Shown here in pieces: positions 14,784 through 22,301 of a DNA stretch of 41,485 nt. Source of the stretch: Streptomyces sp. T39. Lineage in GTDB: Bacteria > Actinomycetota > Actinomycetes > Streptomycetales > Streptomycetaceae. Where the stretch lies: positions 1,324,144 through 1,365,628 of the forward strand of contig NZ_RDBP01000012.1 in assembly GCF_008042045.1 (NCBI RefSeq), written 5' to 3'. The notes under the pieces were generated by a model. It ran no database searches and had not been told where the DNA came from. It was given only the letters and a program-made list of their open reading frames with translations. Every line of letters begins with the position of its first letter. Within the stretch, counting starts at the first letter, position 1. Position numbers and translations under genes: made by a program.

Positions 14784-15560
14784 ATGTCGTCCCCACGCCA
14801 CGCACACGCCGGAGCCGGTCTGCGGCTGCTGAGGGCCGCGGTGTTCACCGCGGTCTGCGTCGTGCTGTCCGGGACCGGACATGTGCTGGCCGCATGCGAG
14901 GCCGTGCCGCTGTGGTCGCTGGGCCTCGGGTGCGCCGTGGTGTTCGCGCTGGTCGTGCCGTTCACGGGGCGGCAGCGCTCGCTGCCCGCCATCGCGGCGG
15001 TGCTCGCCGGCGGACAGCTCGCGCTGCACGCCCTGTTCGGTCTCGCCCAGACCAGGCTGCAGCTCGCCCGGAGCGCGGACGACGCGCTGATCCGGGTGGC
15101 CGCGAAGCTGGTGTGCGGGGCGGGCCCCGCGTCCATCGGCCCCGCCGACGCCCGGCGCATCGTGACGACCGCCGGCATCGACCCGGCCGCCGCGGTGCAC
15201 GGCGCCCACGCGCACCCGGCCGCGGGCGCGGACCTCCCCTCGCTCGCCATGGTGCTCGGGCATCTCGCCGCGGCCGCCGTGACCGGACTGCTGATGCGGC
15301 GCGGCGACATGGCGCTGCTGCGGCTGACGCAGCTCTCGGCCGGATCCGCCCACGAGGTCGCCGACGGCGCCCTGCTGCGCGCCCTGCGCGCGGCCCTCGC
15401 CCTGGTGCGGGCGCTGCGGGCCGGACTGCCCGGCACACCCGCGGGCGTCCTCGGCCGCCCGGCCGCACAGGCCGGGCCTCCTCCGCCGGTCGCCGGTGAG
15501 GCACTTCAGCACACGGTGATCAGGCGCGGGCCGCCGCCCGTATACGTCATCGCTGCCTGA
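14784..15560 (+). CDS. Multi-span membrane protein with a His-rich segment, copper-cluster associated
   Basis: 258 residues. About four to five membrane spans are visible (AAVFTAVCVVLSGTGHVLAA, LGLGCAVVFALVVPF, AIAAVLAGGQLALHALFG, LAMVLGHLAAAAVTGLLM). A predicted outer loop carries HGAHAH (H139, H142, H144), a possible metal site; two Cys occur in the second-span region and before it. The C-terminal third is Ala/Arg/Pro-rich and probably cytoplasmic. It is the first gene of the run leading into YcnI-Sco-PCuAC-CopCD-DyP, so a copper role is inferred from context; no named family was recognised. A hairpin (15562-15589) separates it from the next gene. Confidence 0.75.
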   Translation: MSSPRHAHAGAGLRLLRAAVFTAVCVVLSGTGHVLAACEAVPLWSLGLGCAVVFALVVPFTGRQRSLPAIAAVLAGGQLALHALFGLAQTRLQLARSADDALIRVAAKLVCGAGPASIGPADARRIVTTAGIDPAAAVHGAHAHPAAGADLPSLAMVLGHLAAAAVTGLLMRRGDMALLRLTQLSAGSAHEVADGALLRALRAALALVRALRAGLPGTPAGVLGRPAAQAGPPPPVAGEALQHTVIRRGPPPVYVIAA

Positions 15561-15561
15561 C

Positions 15562-15589
15562 GCGGCTCGCTCGACGGGAGCGGAGCCGC
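15562..15589 (+). terminator. Hairpin between the membrane protein and ycnI-like genes
   Basis: GCGGCTC (15562-15568) pairs with GAGCCGC (15583-15589), and GCTC/GAGC pairs inside it with one bulged G. It starts 1 bp after the stop codon, so the copper operon proper probably has its own promoter in 15590-15650. Confidence 0.55.
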
Positions 15590-15655
15590 TGTGCCCCCGC
15601 GCGTCCGTGCCCGGGCACATCCCTCGCCTCTCCTCACCGTGGAGTGTGTTTCCGC

Positions 15656-16390
15656 ATGAACGTCTCCCGCGTCGCCGCCGCTGCCGCCGTCGCCGCCGCC
15701 TCCGTCGTGGCCCTCTCCGGCACCGCCTTCGCCCACGTCAGCGTCCAGCCGCAGGGCGAGGCCGCCAAGGGCGGCTACGCCACCGTCAACTTCAAGGTCC
15801 CGAACGAGCGCGACGACGCCTCCACCGTCAAGCTCGAGGTCTCCATGCCCGCCGATCACCCGCTGGCGTCCGTGATGCCGCAGGACGTGCCCGGCTGGAA
15901 GGCCGAGGTCACCCGCTCGAAGCTCGACAAGCCGCTCGAGGTCCACGGCAAGCAGATCACCGAGGCCGTCACCAAGGTGACCTGGACCGCGGACGGTTCG
16001 AAGATCGCGCCCGGCCGCTTCCAGCAGTTCCCCGTCTCCCTGGGCCAGCTGCCCGAGGACGCGGACCAGCTGGTCTTCAAGGCCCTCCAGACGTACGACA
16101 ACGACGAGGTCGTGCGCTGGATCGAGGAGCCGCAGGAGGGTGGCGAGGAGCCCGAGTCCCCGGCCCCCGTGCTGAAGCTCTCCGCCGCGTCGGCCGACCA
16201 CCACGGCGGGGCCGCCGACACCGCCGCCGACGACAAGAACGCCGGCCACGACGACGAAGCCGCGCACACCGGGACCGCCGCCTCCTCCGGCGGCAGCGAC
16301 ACCACCGCCCGGGTCCTCGGCGGCGTCGGCATCGCCGTCGGCGCCGCGGGCGTGGCCTTCGGCGTCCTGGCCGGCCGCCGCCGCGCCTGA
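15656..16390 (+). CDS. YcnI-like (DUF1775) copper-binding exported protein
   Basis: 244 residues. Residues 1-26 are a signal peptide ending TAFA, so the mature protein starts with H27 (HVSVQPQ). In YcnI-family proteins this N-terminal His and a conserved Trp bind copper. The DUF1775 beta domain (about 27-165) includes GYATVNFKVPNERDDAST and QDVPGWKAEV. A His/Asp-rich linker (DHHGGAADT, NAGHDDEAAHTG) and a C-terminal membrane span with RRR tail anchor it outside the membrane. Start ATG 15656 has GGAG about 12 bases upstream. It is first in an operon-like run with Sco, PCuAC and CopC-CopD, all extracytoplasmic copper proteins. Confidence 0.9.
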   Translation: MNVSRVAAAAAVAAASVVALSGTAFAHVSVQPQGEAAKGGYATVNFKVPNERDDASTVKLEVSMPADHPLASVMPQDVPGWKAEVTRSKLDKPLEVHGKQITEAVTKVTWTADGSKIAPGRFQQFPVSLGQLPEDADQLVFKALQTYDNDEVVRWIEEPQEGGEEPESPAPVLKLSAASADHHGGAADTAADDKNAGHDDEAAHTGTAASSGGSDTTARVLGGVGIAVGAAGVAFGVLAGRRRA

Positions 16391-16425
16391 TCACCACCCG
16401 ACAGACACGTCTGGACATCAGCTCT

Positions 16426-17082
16426 ATGCGCAAGAAGACCGGGCTCGCGGCCGCCCTCGTGGTGGCCGCCGGGCTCTCCCTCTCCGCCTGTTCCTCCGGC
16501 GACGACACCTCCGCCTCGTCCGGCTTCGAGGTCTCGGCCCAGCCGAGGACCGAGGCCGCGACCGTCCTCGACCGGCCCTTCGCCAAGCCGGACCTGGTCC
16601 TGACCGACACCCGCGGCGAGACGTTCGACCTCCGGGAGCGGACCAAGGGCAGGCCGACGCTGATCTACTTCGGCTACACGCACTGCCCCGACGTCTGCCC
16701 CCTGACGATGAGCAACCTCGCCATCGCGAAGAAGCAGCTCCCGAAGGCCGACCAGGACAAGCTCCAGGTCGTCTTCGTCACCACCGACCCGGAGCGCGAC
16801 ACCTCCGCCGAGCTGGCCTCCTGGCTGCCGAGCGCGGGCGATCCGTCGTTCATCGGCCTGACCGGCGACTTCACGGCCATCCAGGCCGGCGCCAAGTCGA
16901 TCGGCATCGGCATCGACCCGCCGAAGAAGGAGAAGGACGGCACCGTCGTGTCCATGCACGGCGCCCAGGTCGTCGCCTTCTCGCCGAGGACCGACGAGGG
17001 CTACGTCCTGTACGGCGAGGACACCACCGCCGACGACTGGGCGAAGGACCTGCCGAAGCTGATCGCGGGGGAGAAGCCGTGA
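16426..17082 (+). CDS. sco: Sco (SCO1/SenC) copper chaperone lipoprotein
   Basis: 218 residues. It has a lipoprotein signal with lipobox LSAC (Cys about 22). The thioredoxin-like Sco domain follows with the copper motif CPDVC (C87, C91) in THCPDVCPLTMSNL and the distal ligand H178 in SMHGAQVV. It delivers copper to an acceptor outside the membrane. In Streptomyces lividans the homologue passes copper toward the radical oxidase GlxA and affects development, and Sco proteins can also serve cytochrome oxidase. The stop codon overlaps the GTG of the next gene by 4 bp, so the two are translationally coupled. Confidence 0.94.
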   Translation: MRKKTGLAAALVVAAGLSLSACSSGDDTSASSGFEVSAQPRTEAATVLDRPFAKPDLVLTDTRGETFDLRERTKGRPTLIYFGYTHCPDVCPLTMSNLAIAKKQLPKADQDKLQVVFVTTDPERDTSAELASWLPSAGDPSFIGLTGDFTAIQAGAKSIGIGIDPPKKEKDGTVVSMHGAQVVAFSPRTDEGYVLYGEDTTADDWAKDLPKLIAGEKP

Positions 17083-17525
17083 TCCGCGGGCGCACCCCCG
17101 TCCTGCTGGCGGCGGCCCTGGCGTCCTCGCTGGCGCTCGCCGGCTGCTCGTCCGCCGGGGAGCCCGAACTGCGGGTCGACGGTGCCTTCATGCCCCAGCC
17201 GGTGAGCGACATGGCCGCCGGCTTCCTGACCGTCGTCAACGACGGCGGACAGGCGGACAGGCTCACCTCGGTCACCAGCGACATCTCGGACGACGTCACG
17301 ATCCACGAGACGAAGGACCAGAAGATGCGCGAGGTGGCGTCGTTCGACATCCCCGCCGACGGCGCCCTCGATCTCGAACGCGGCGGCAACCACATCATGT
17401 TCATGTCGCTCAAGCAGCGTCCCCGGCAGGGCGACACGGTCTCCCTGGAGCTGCACTTCGAGAAGTCGGAACCGATCACCGTGGACGTCCCCGTCAAGGA
17501 GACGACCTACAACCCGCAGCACTGA
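17079..17525 (+). CDS. PCuAC-type extracytoplasmic copper chaperone lipoprotein
   Basis: 148 residues with lipobox LAGC. The PCuAC fold has the Met/His copper site: H76, M83, H105 and M107. The M83-X21-H105-X-M107 spacing matches the family pattern, while H76 is closer to M83 than in the textbook motif. It takes Cu(I) and is thought to pass it to Sco, which overlaps it by 4 bp upstream. The equivalent S. lividans protein is known as ECuC. Start GTG 17079 overlaps the TGA of sco, and GGGGGAG upstream lies inside sco. Confidence 0.92.
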   Translation: MIRGRTPVLLAAALASSLALAGCSSAGEPELRVDGAFMPQPVSDMAAGFLTVVNDGGQADRLTSVTSDISDDVTIHETKDQKMREVASFDIPADGALDLERGGNHIMFMSLKQRPRQGDTVSLELHFEKSEPITVDVPVKETTYNPQH

Positions 17526-17544
17526 GCAGTGAGGGACTGATCGC

Positions 17545-19488
17545 ATGACGACCACCACCGCCCCGCGCCTCGGTGCGTCCCCCGTACGGCTGCTGTCGGC
17601 CCTCGGCGTGCTGCTCGGCACGCTCCTCGGCCTGCTGCTGGCCGCCGCGGGCCCGGCGTCGGCACACGCCGCGCTCATCGCGAGCAACCCGAAGGACGGG
17701 GCGGTGGTGGCCACCGCGCCCCAGGAGGTCACCCTCACCTTCTCCGAGCAGATCGCCATGGGCGACGACTCCATCCGCGTCCTCGAACCGAGCGGCAAGC
17801 GCGCCGACACCGCGCAGATACGCGACCTCGGCAGCGGCGGCACGGTGAGGTACGGCGTCACCCTGCACAGCGGGCTGCCGGACGGCACCTACACCGTGGC
17901 CTGGCAGGCCGTGTCCGCGGACAGCCACCCGGTCTCGGGCGCCTTCACCTTCTCGATCGGCGCACCGTCCGCCTCGGCGGTCACCCTGCCCGACCAGCAG
18001 GCCGGCGGCGGTGCCGTCGGGGTGCTCTACGGGATCGCGCGGTACGCCGCGTACGCGGGCTTCGTCCTGCTCGCCGGCGGCGCCGCGTTCGTGCTGCTGT
18101 GCTGGCGGCGGGGCGCCACGGTCCGGCCGGTGCAGCGCCTCGTCGTCCAGGGCTGGCTCACGCTCACCGCGGCCACCCTGGCGATGCTGCTGCTGCGGGC
18201 CCCGTACACCGCGTCCGGCGGGCTGGCCGACGTCGCCGATCTCGGGGCGCTCGGCGACGTGCTGGAGACGAAGACCGGTGCGGCGCTCGTCTCCCGGCTG
18301 CTGCTGCTCGGCGCGGCGGCGCTGTTCGTCGCCGTGCTGTTCGGGGCGTACGCCCGCAGGGACGACTCCGCGCAGGAGAAGCGGGACCTCGCTTTCGGGC
18401 TCGGTCTGGGCGGCTCCGTGGTCGCGGCGGGCATCGCCGCCACCTGGGCGCTGTCCGAGCACGCCTCCACGGGCGTCCAGCCCGGCATCGCGATGCCGGT
18501 CGACGTGCTCCATCTGCTGGCCGTGGCCCTCTGGCTGGGCGGCCTCGCCGCCCTGCTGGTCGCGCTGTACCGGGTGCCGGACGTGGAGCGGGCGGCGGTG
18601 CAGCGGTTCTCGCGGGTCGCGTTCGCGTCCGTCGTCGTGCTCGCCGCGACCGGGATCTACCAGTCCTGGCGGCAGGTCGGCTCCTGGTCGGCGCTCACCG
18701 GCACCCGGTACGGGCAGCTGCTGCTGGTCAAGGTCGGTCTCGTCGTGGTGCTGGTGGCGGTGGCCTGGCTGTCCCGCCGGTGGACGCGGCGCCTGACCGA
18801 GGTGACCGCCGCCGCCCCGCAGGAGCAGGACGCGCGGGACGCGCAGGAGGAGGCCGCCGGCGCCCCGCAGGAGACGGAGAGCGGCACGTCCGGCGACGCC
18901 GCGCCCGCCGACCCCGAGCGGGCGGCGCAGCTCGCCCGCCAGCGGGCCGCGGTGGCGACCGCCGAGCGCCGGCGGACCAGGGACGCGGACGGCGAACGGG
19001 CCGGTCTGCGGCGCTCGGTGCTCGTCGAGGCCGCCGTCGCGGTGGTCCTGCTCGCGGTGACGACCGTGCTCACCTCGACCGAGCCGGGGCGCACCGAGGA
19101 GGAGGCGCGCGATGCCGGCGAGCGGGCCGCGGCGACCGCGCCGGCCGGGCCGAGCGAGATCTCGCTGCCCTTCGACACCGGCGGCGAGAACGGCAGGGGC
19201 ACGGTCAGGCTGAGCCTCGACCCGGCGCAGCCCGGCGGCAACGAGATGCACATCTGGGCCGAGACGCCCGGCGGCACCCCGCTGGACGCCCCCGAGCTGA
19301 AGGTGTCCTTCACCCTCACCGCCAAGGAGATCGGGCCGCTGCCGATCACCCCCGACCGGGTGGCCCCGGGACACTGGAGCGCGAGCGCCGTCCAGATCCC
19401 GATGCCGGGCGAATGGCAGGTCAAGGTGACCGTGCGGACCTCCGACTTCGACCAGACGACCGTCGACGAGACCATCAGGATCGGCTGA
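17545..19488 (+). CDS. CopC-CopD fusion copper resistance/import protein
   Basis: 647 residues. The signal peptide ends at PASA, so the mature protein starts with H41 and runs into a CopC domain (41-145). The N-terminal His with D126 and H128 (DSHPVSGAF) forms the Cu(II) site. A CopD membrane domain (about 155-430) has seven to eight spans. A charged cytoplasmic stretch (430-495, rich in Gln/Glu/Ala), another span (about 500-518) and an outer beta domain (about 535-647: MHIWAETPGGTPL, IPMPGEWQVKVTVRT) resembling YtkA/FixH-like folds follow. It probably moves copper across the membrane or hands it to the neighbouring chaperones. It starts 19 bp after the PCuAC gene. Confidence 0.93.
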   Translation: MTTTTAPRLGASPVRLLSALGVLLGTLLGLLLAAAGPASAHAALIASNPKDGAVVATAPQEVTLTFSEQIAMGDDSIRVLEPSGKRADTAQIRDLGSGGTVRYGVTLHSGLPDGTYTVAWQAVSADSHPVSGAFTFSIGAPSASAVTLPDQQAGGGAVGVLYGIARYAAYAGFVLLAGGAAFVLLCWRRGATVRPVQRLVVQGWLTLTAATLAMLLLRAPYTASGGLADVADLGALGDVLETKTGAALVSRLLLLGAAALFVAVLFGAYARRDDSAQEKRDLAFGLGLGGSVVAAGIAATWALSEHASTGVQPGIAMPVDVLHLLAVALWLGGLAALLVALYRVPDVERAAVQRFSRVAFASVVVLAATGIYQSWRQVGSWSALTGTRYGQLLLVKVGLVVVLVAVAWLSRRWTRRLTEVTAAAPQEQDARDAQEEAAGAPQETESGTSGDAAPADPERAAQLARQRAAVATAERRRTRDADGERAGLRRSVLVEAAVAVVLLAVTTVLTSTEPGRTEEEARDAGERAAATAPAGPSEISLPFDTGGENGRGTVRLSLDPAQPGGNEMHIWAETPGGTPLDAPELKVSFTLTAKEIGPLPITPDRVAPGHWSASAVQIPMPGEWQVKVTVRTSDFDQTTVDETIRIG

Positions 19489-19495
19489 ACCACCC

Positions 19496-20728
19496 GTGAG
19501 CGACAACCACATCTCCAGGCGGCGGCTGCTCGGCACCGCGGGCGCGGCCGGTGCGACCGGGCTCGTCCTCGGCGCGGCGGGCGGGGCCGCCGGGTACGCG
19601 GCGGCGGCCGACGCCCCGCCGACGCCGCTGACGGCGGTCGGCGCCACCTCCGCCGCCTTCCACGGCACCCACCAGGCGGGCATCACCGACCCCCAGCAGT
19701 CCCACGGCCATCTCGTCGCGTTCGACCTGCGTCCGGGCGCGGGCCGCCGGGAGGCGGCGGCGCTGATGCGGCGCTGGTCGGAGCTGGCGTCGCGGCTGAT
19801 GGCCGGCGAGCCCACGGGCGAGGACGACACGGGTGTCGCCCTCGACGCCGGACCGTCGTCCCTGACCGTCACCTTCGGCTTCGGCCGGACCTTCTTCGAC
19901 CGCACGTCCCTGACCGCGGCGCGGCCCGTGCAGCTCGATCCGCTGCCCGCCTTCTCGGCCGACCGTCTCGACGCCGGGCGGTCGGAGGGCGATCTGTGGG
20001 TGCAGATCGGCGCCGACGACGCCCTGGTCGCCTTCCACGCCCTGCGCACGCTGCAGAAGGCGGCGGGCGACGCCGCGCGGGTGCGCTGGCAGATGAACGG
20101 CTTCAACCGCTCCCCGGGCGCCACGGCGAAGCCGATGACGGCCCGCAACTTGATGGGCCAGGTCGACGGCACGGGCAATCCCCAGCCCTCCGAACCCGAC
20201 TTCCGGCAGCGGGTGTTCGTGCCGGCCGACACGGAACACGCCTGGATGGCCCAGGGTTCGTACGCGGTCGTGCGGCGCATCCGGATGCTGCTCGACGACT
20301 GGGAGAAGCTCCCCCTCGACCGGCAGGAGCGGGTCATCGGCCGGCGCAAGTCCGACGGGGCGCCGCTCACCGGCGGCACGGAGACGACGGAGCCCGACCT
20401 CGACGCGGCCGGTCCGGACGGCAGGCCGGTGATCGCCGCCGACGCCCACGCCCGGATCTCGGCACCCGAGCAGAACGGCGGTGCGGCGATGCTGCGGCGG
20501 CCGTTCTCCTTCCATGACGGGATGCGGGCGGACGGGACGCCGGACGCGGGGCTCCTCTTCGTCTGCTGGCAGGCGGACCCCCTGCGCGGATTCGTGCCGG
20601 TGCAGCGCAAGCTCGACCGGGGCGACGCGCTGTCGCCGTTCATCCGGCACGAGGCGAGCGGACTCTTCGCGGTGCCCGGCGGGCCGGGGAAGGGCGAGTA
20701 CGTGGGTCAGGCGCTGCTGGAGGGGTGA
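19496..20728 (+). CDS. Tat-exported DyP-type heme peroxidase (EfeB/DtpA-like)
   Basis: 410 residues. A Tat signal (SRRRLLGTAGAAGATG, residues 7-22) leads to the DyP fold. The catalytic Asp is D224 in the GQVDGTGN motif, the probable heme-ligating His is H318 in ADAHARIS, and the distal Arg is likely in LRRPFSF (R335). Tat export implies folding and heme loading in the cytoplasm. It starts 7 bp after the CopC-CopD stop. In S. lividans the equivalent protein DtpA is required for maturation of the copper oxidase GlxA, which fits its place in the copper operon. The family uses H2O2. Confidence 0.94.
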   Translation: MSDNHISRRRLLGTAGAAGATGLVLGAAGGAAGYAAAADAPPTPLTAVGATSAAFHGTHQAGITDPQQSHGHLVAFDLRPGAGRREAAALMRRWSELASRLMAGEPTGEDDTGVALDAGPSSLTVTFGFGRTFFDRTSLTAARPVQLDPLPAFSADRLDAGRSEGDLWVQIGADDALVAFHALRTLQKAAGDAARVRWQMNGFNRSPGATAKPMTARNLMGQVDGTGNPQPSEPDFRQRVFVPADTEHAWMAQGSYAVVRRIRMLLDDWEKLPLDRQERVIGRRKSDGAPLTGGTETTEPDLDAAGPDGRPVIAADAHARISAPEQNGGAAMLRRPFSFHDGMRADGTPDAGLLFVCWQADPLRGFVPVQRKLDRGDALSPFIRHEASGLFAVPGGPGKGEYVGQALLEG

Positions 20729-20764
20729 GGGCCCGATCCGCGCCGCCCGCGGGCCGCGGGCCAT

Positions 20765-20770
20765 TAGGGT
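20765..20770 (+). promoter_or_regulatory. -10 element (TAGGGT) of pheA
   Basis: TAGGGT ends 7 nt before ATG 20778. Transcription would begin at or next to the start codon, so the pheA mRNA is predicted to be leaderless or nearly so. Confidence 0.45.
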
Positions 20771-20777
20771 GACGAGT

Positions 20778-21719
20778 ATGTCCGCCACGCGCTTCACGTA
20801 TCTCGGCCCCGAGGGCACCTTCACCGAGGCCGCCCTGCGCACGCTCCCGGAGGCAGCGACCCGCGAACTCGTCCCGATGGTCTCCGTCCCCGCGGCGCTG
20901 GACGCCGTGCGGGCCGGGGAGGCCGCCGCGGCCCTGGTGCCGATCGAGAACTCCGTGGAGGGCGGTGTCACCGCCACGCTCGACGAACTGGCCGCGGGCG
21001 AACCGCTGATGATCTACCGCGAGGTGCTGCTGCCGATCGCGTTCGCGCTGCTGGTGCGGCCCGGCACGACGCTCGCCGGCATCAAGACGGTGACGGGCCA
21101 CCCGGTCGCCCAGCCCCAGGTGCGCAACTGGCTGCGGGCGAATCTGCCGGACGCGCTGTGGGAATCGGCCGCCTCCAACGCGGACGGCGCGCGGCTGGTG
21201 CAGGAGGGGCGGTACGACGCGGCCTTCGCCGGCGAGTTCGCGGCGGCGACCTACGGGCTGGAGCCGCTGGTCACCGACATCCACGACGCGCAGAACGCGG
21301 AGACCCGCTTCGTCCTCGTGGGCCGCCCGGCGCGTCCGTCGGCGCCGACCGGTGCGGACAAGACGTCGGTGGTCATCTGGATGGGGGAGGACCAGCCGGG
21401 CGCCCTGCTGGAGCTGCTCCAGGAGTTCGCGGTGCGCGGCGTCAACCTGATGCTGATCCAGTCCCGTCCGACAGGTGCCGGCATCGGGAACTACTGCTTC
21501 GCGGTCGACGCGGAGGGTCATATCGCCGACCGCCGGGTGGGCGAGGCGCTGATGGGGCTGAAGCGGATCTGCCCCAAGGTGCGGTTCCTCGGCTCGTACC
21601 CGCGGGCGGGGATGGCCCGGCAGGATGTGCGGCCGCTGCGCGCGGGGACCTCGGACGCGGAGTTCACCGCCGCGTCGGACTGGCTGGTTCGCTGCCAGGA
21701 CGGCCGTACGGACCTCTGA
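20778..21719 (+). CDS. pheA: Prephenate dehydratase
   Basis: 313 residues. The PDT domain (1-185) starts RFTYLGPEGTFTEAAL and has VPIENSVEGGV and the catalytic TRF motif (T176-R177-F178 in AETRFVLVG). An ACT domain (about 195-275) follows with QPGALLELL (the GALV region) and QSRPTGAGIGNY in place of the usual ESRP phenylalanine-binding motif. It converts prephenate to phenylpyruvate, the committed step to phenylalanine. There is no chorismate mutase part, so the protein is monofunctional. The start has no ribosome binding site (see 20765). A 17-bp tandem repeat covers the stop codon. Confidence 0.96.
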   Translation: MSATRFTYLGPEGTFTEAALRTLPEAATRELVPMVSVPAALDAVRAGEAAAALVPIENSVEGGVTATLDELAAGEPLMIYREVLLPIAFALLVRPGTTLAGIKTVTGHPVAQPQVRNWLRANLPDALWESAASNADGARLVQEGRYDAAFAGEFAAATYGLEPLVTDIHDAQNAETRFVLVGRPARPSAPTGADKTSVVIWMGEDQPGALLELLQEFAVRGVNLMLIQSRPTGAGIGNYCFAVDAEGHIADRRVGEALMGLKRICPKVRFLGSYPRAGMARQDVRPLRAGTSDAEFTAASDWLVRCQDGRTDL

Positions 21720-21736
21720 GCCGTACGGACCGCTGA
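21703..21736 (+). repeat. 17-bp tandem duplication over the pheA stop codon
   Basis: Bases 21703-21719 (ending in the TGA stop) are repeated at 21720-21736 with one difference; both begin GCCGTACGGACC and end CTGA. Confidence 0.85.
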
Positions 21737-22301
21737 GCCGCCGTCTCACGTGGCCGGGTCTCCGGTCCTACCTGCAGATTTTCGTTGTCCACAAAAGTTA
21801 TCCACAGGCTCGCTTCTCGACCTGGGGACAAGTCGACAACGCATCACCGCACAGTCGACAAATCCCCCAGTCTCCCCAGTTCCATCCACAGAGGCACAGG
21901 TCAGACCGTGTCACCCGAATTCCGCCGATCAACTCGTCAGAGCGATGAATTCCCACCCGAATGAGTGTGTGGGTGGGGTTTAAAGCAGGAATCCCGGGAC
22001 GTCGAGATGCCATTCGGAATGATCAATTCCGAAATCCACAGAGAACTCGCACAACCTGTGGATAACTCTTCGGGAGGGCGGCTCCCTGTGGACAGAGGTC
22101 CCACGATCCGGACGGAACCGCACGGCCCGGAGACCCGCCCGGCGCCGGTGCCGCAAAGGATCTTGCCGAACCGGCCGCCGCATCCCCATTCGCACGCCCA
22201 GACGGGCACTGCAGTTTTTATCAATTCTCGCAATTCGGGCAAAGCGACACGCATGGTTTATCCGGTGGGGTGGCCGGAGTCGGCACCGGTAGCCTGGTGG
22301 G
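21720..22301. other. pheA-serS intergenic region with a cluster of DnaA boxes
   Basis: 582 bp without a supported gene and visibly richer in A/T than its surroundings. Strong DnaA boxes: TTGTCCACA 21785-21793 (+), TTATCCACA 21798-21806 (+), TGTGGATAA 22057-22065 (-). One-mismatch boxes: TGGGGACAA 21823-21831 (-) and TGTGGACAG 22087-22095 (-). Weaker sites: AGTCGACAA 21831-21839 and 21853-21861, CCATCCACA 21882-21890, AAATCCACA 22032-22040. The Streptomyces consensus is TTGTCCACA. The region is not oriC, since dnaA and dnaN are absent. It may equal one of the DnaA-box clusters described outside oriC in S. coelicolor. Confidence 0.8.
22290..22295 (+). promoter_or_regulatory. -10 element (TAGCCT) of a leaderless serS mRNA
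   Basis: TAGCCT is followed by exactly 6 nt and then GTG 22302. There is no ribosome binding site, and the expected transcription start coincides with the start codon. Confidence 0.55.

Noticed and set aside
21720..22301. The DnaA-box region as the chromosomal origin
   Set aside because: dnaA and dnaN are not adjacent, and there are far fewer boxes than in a Streptomyces oriC.
22200..22301. A T-box or other amino-acid riboswitch upstream of serS
   Set aside because: The -10 element lies 6 nt before the start codon, leaving no leader; no T-box sequence or antiterminator is visible.
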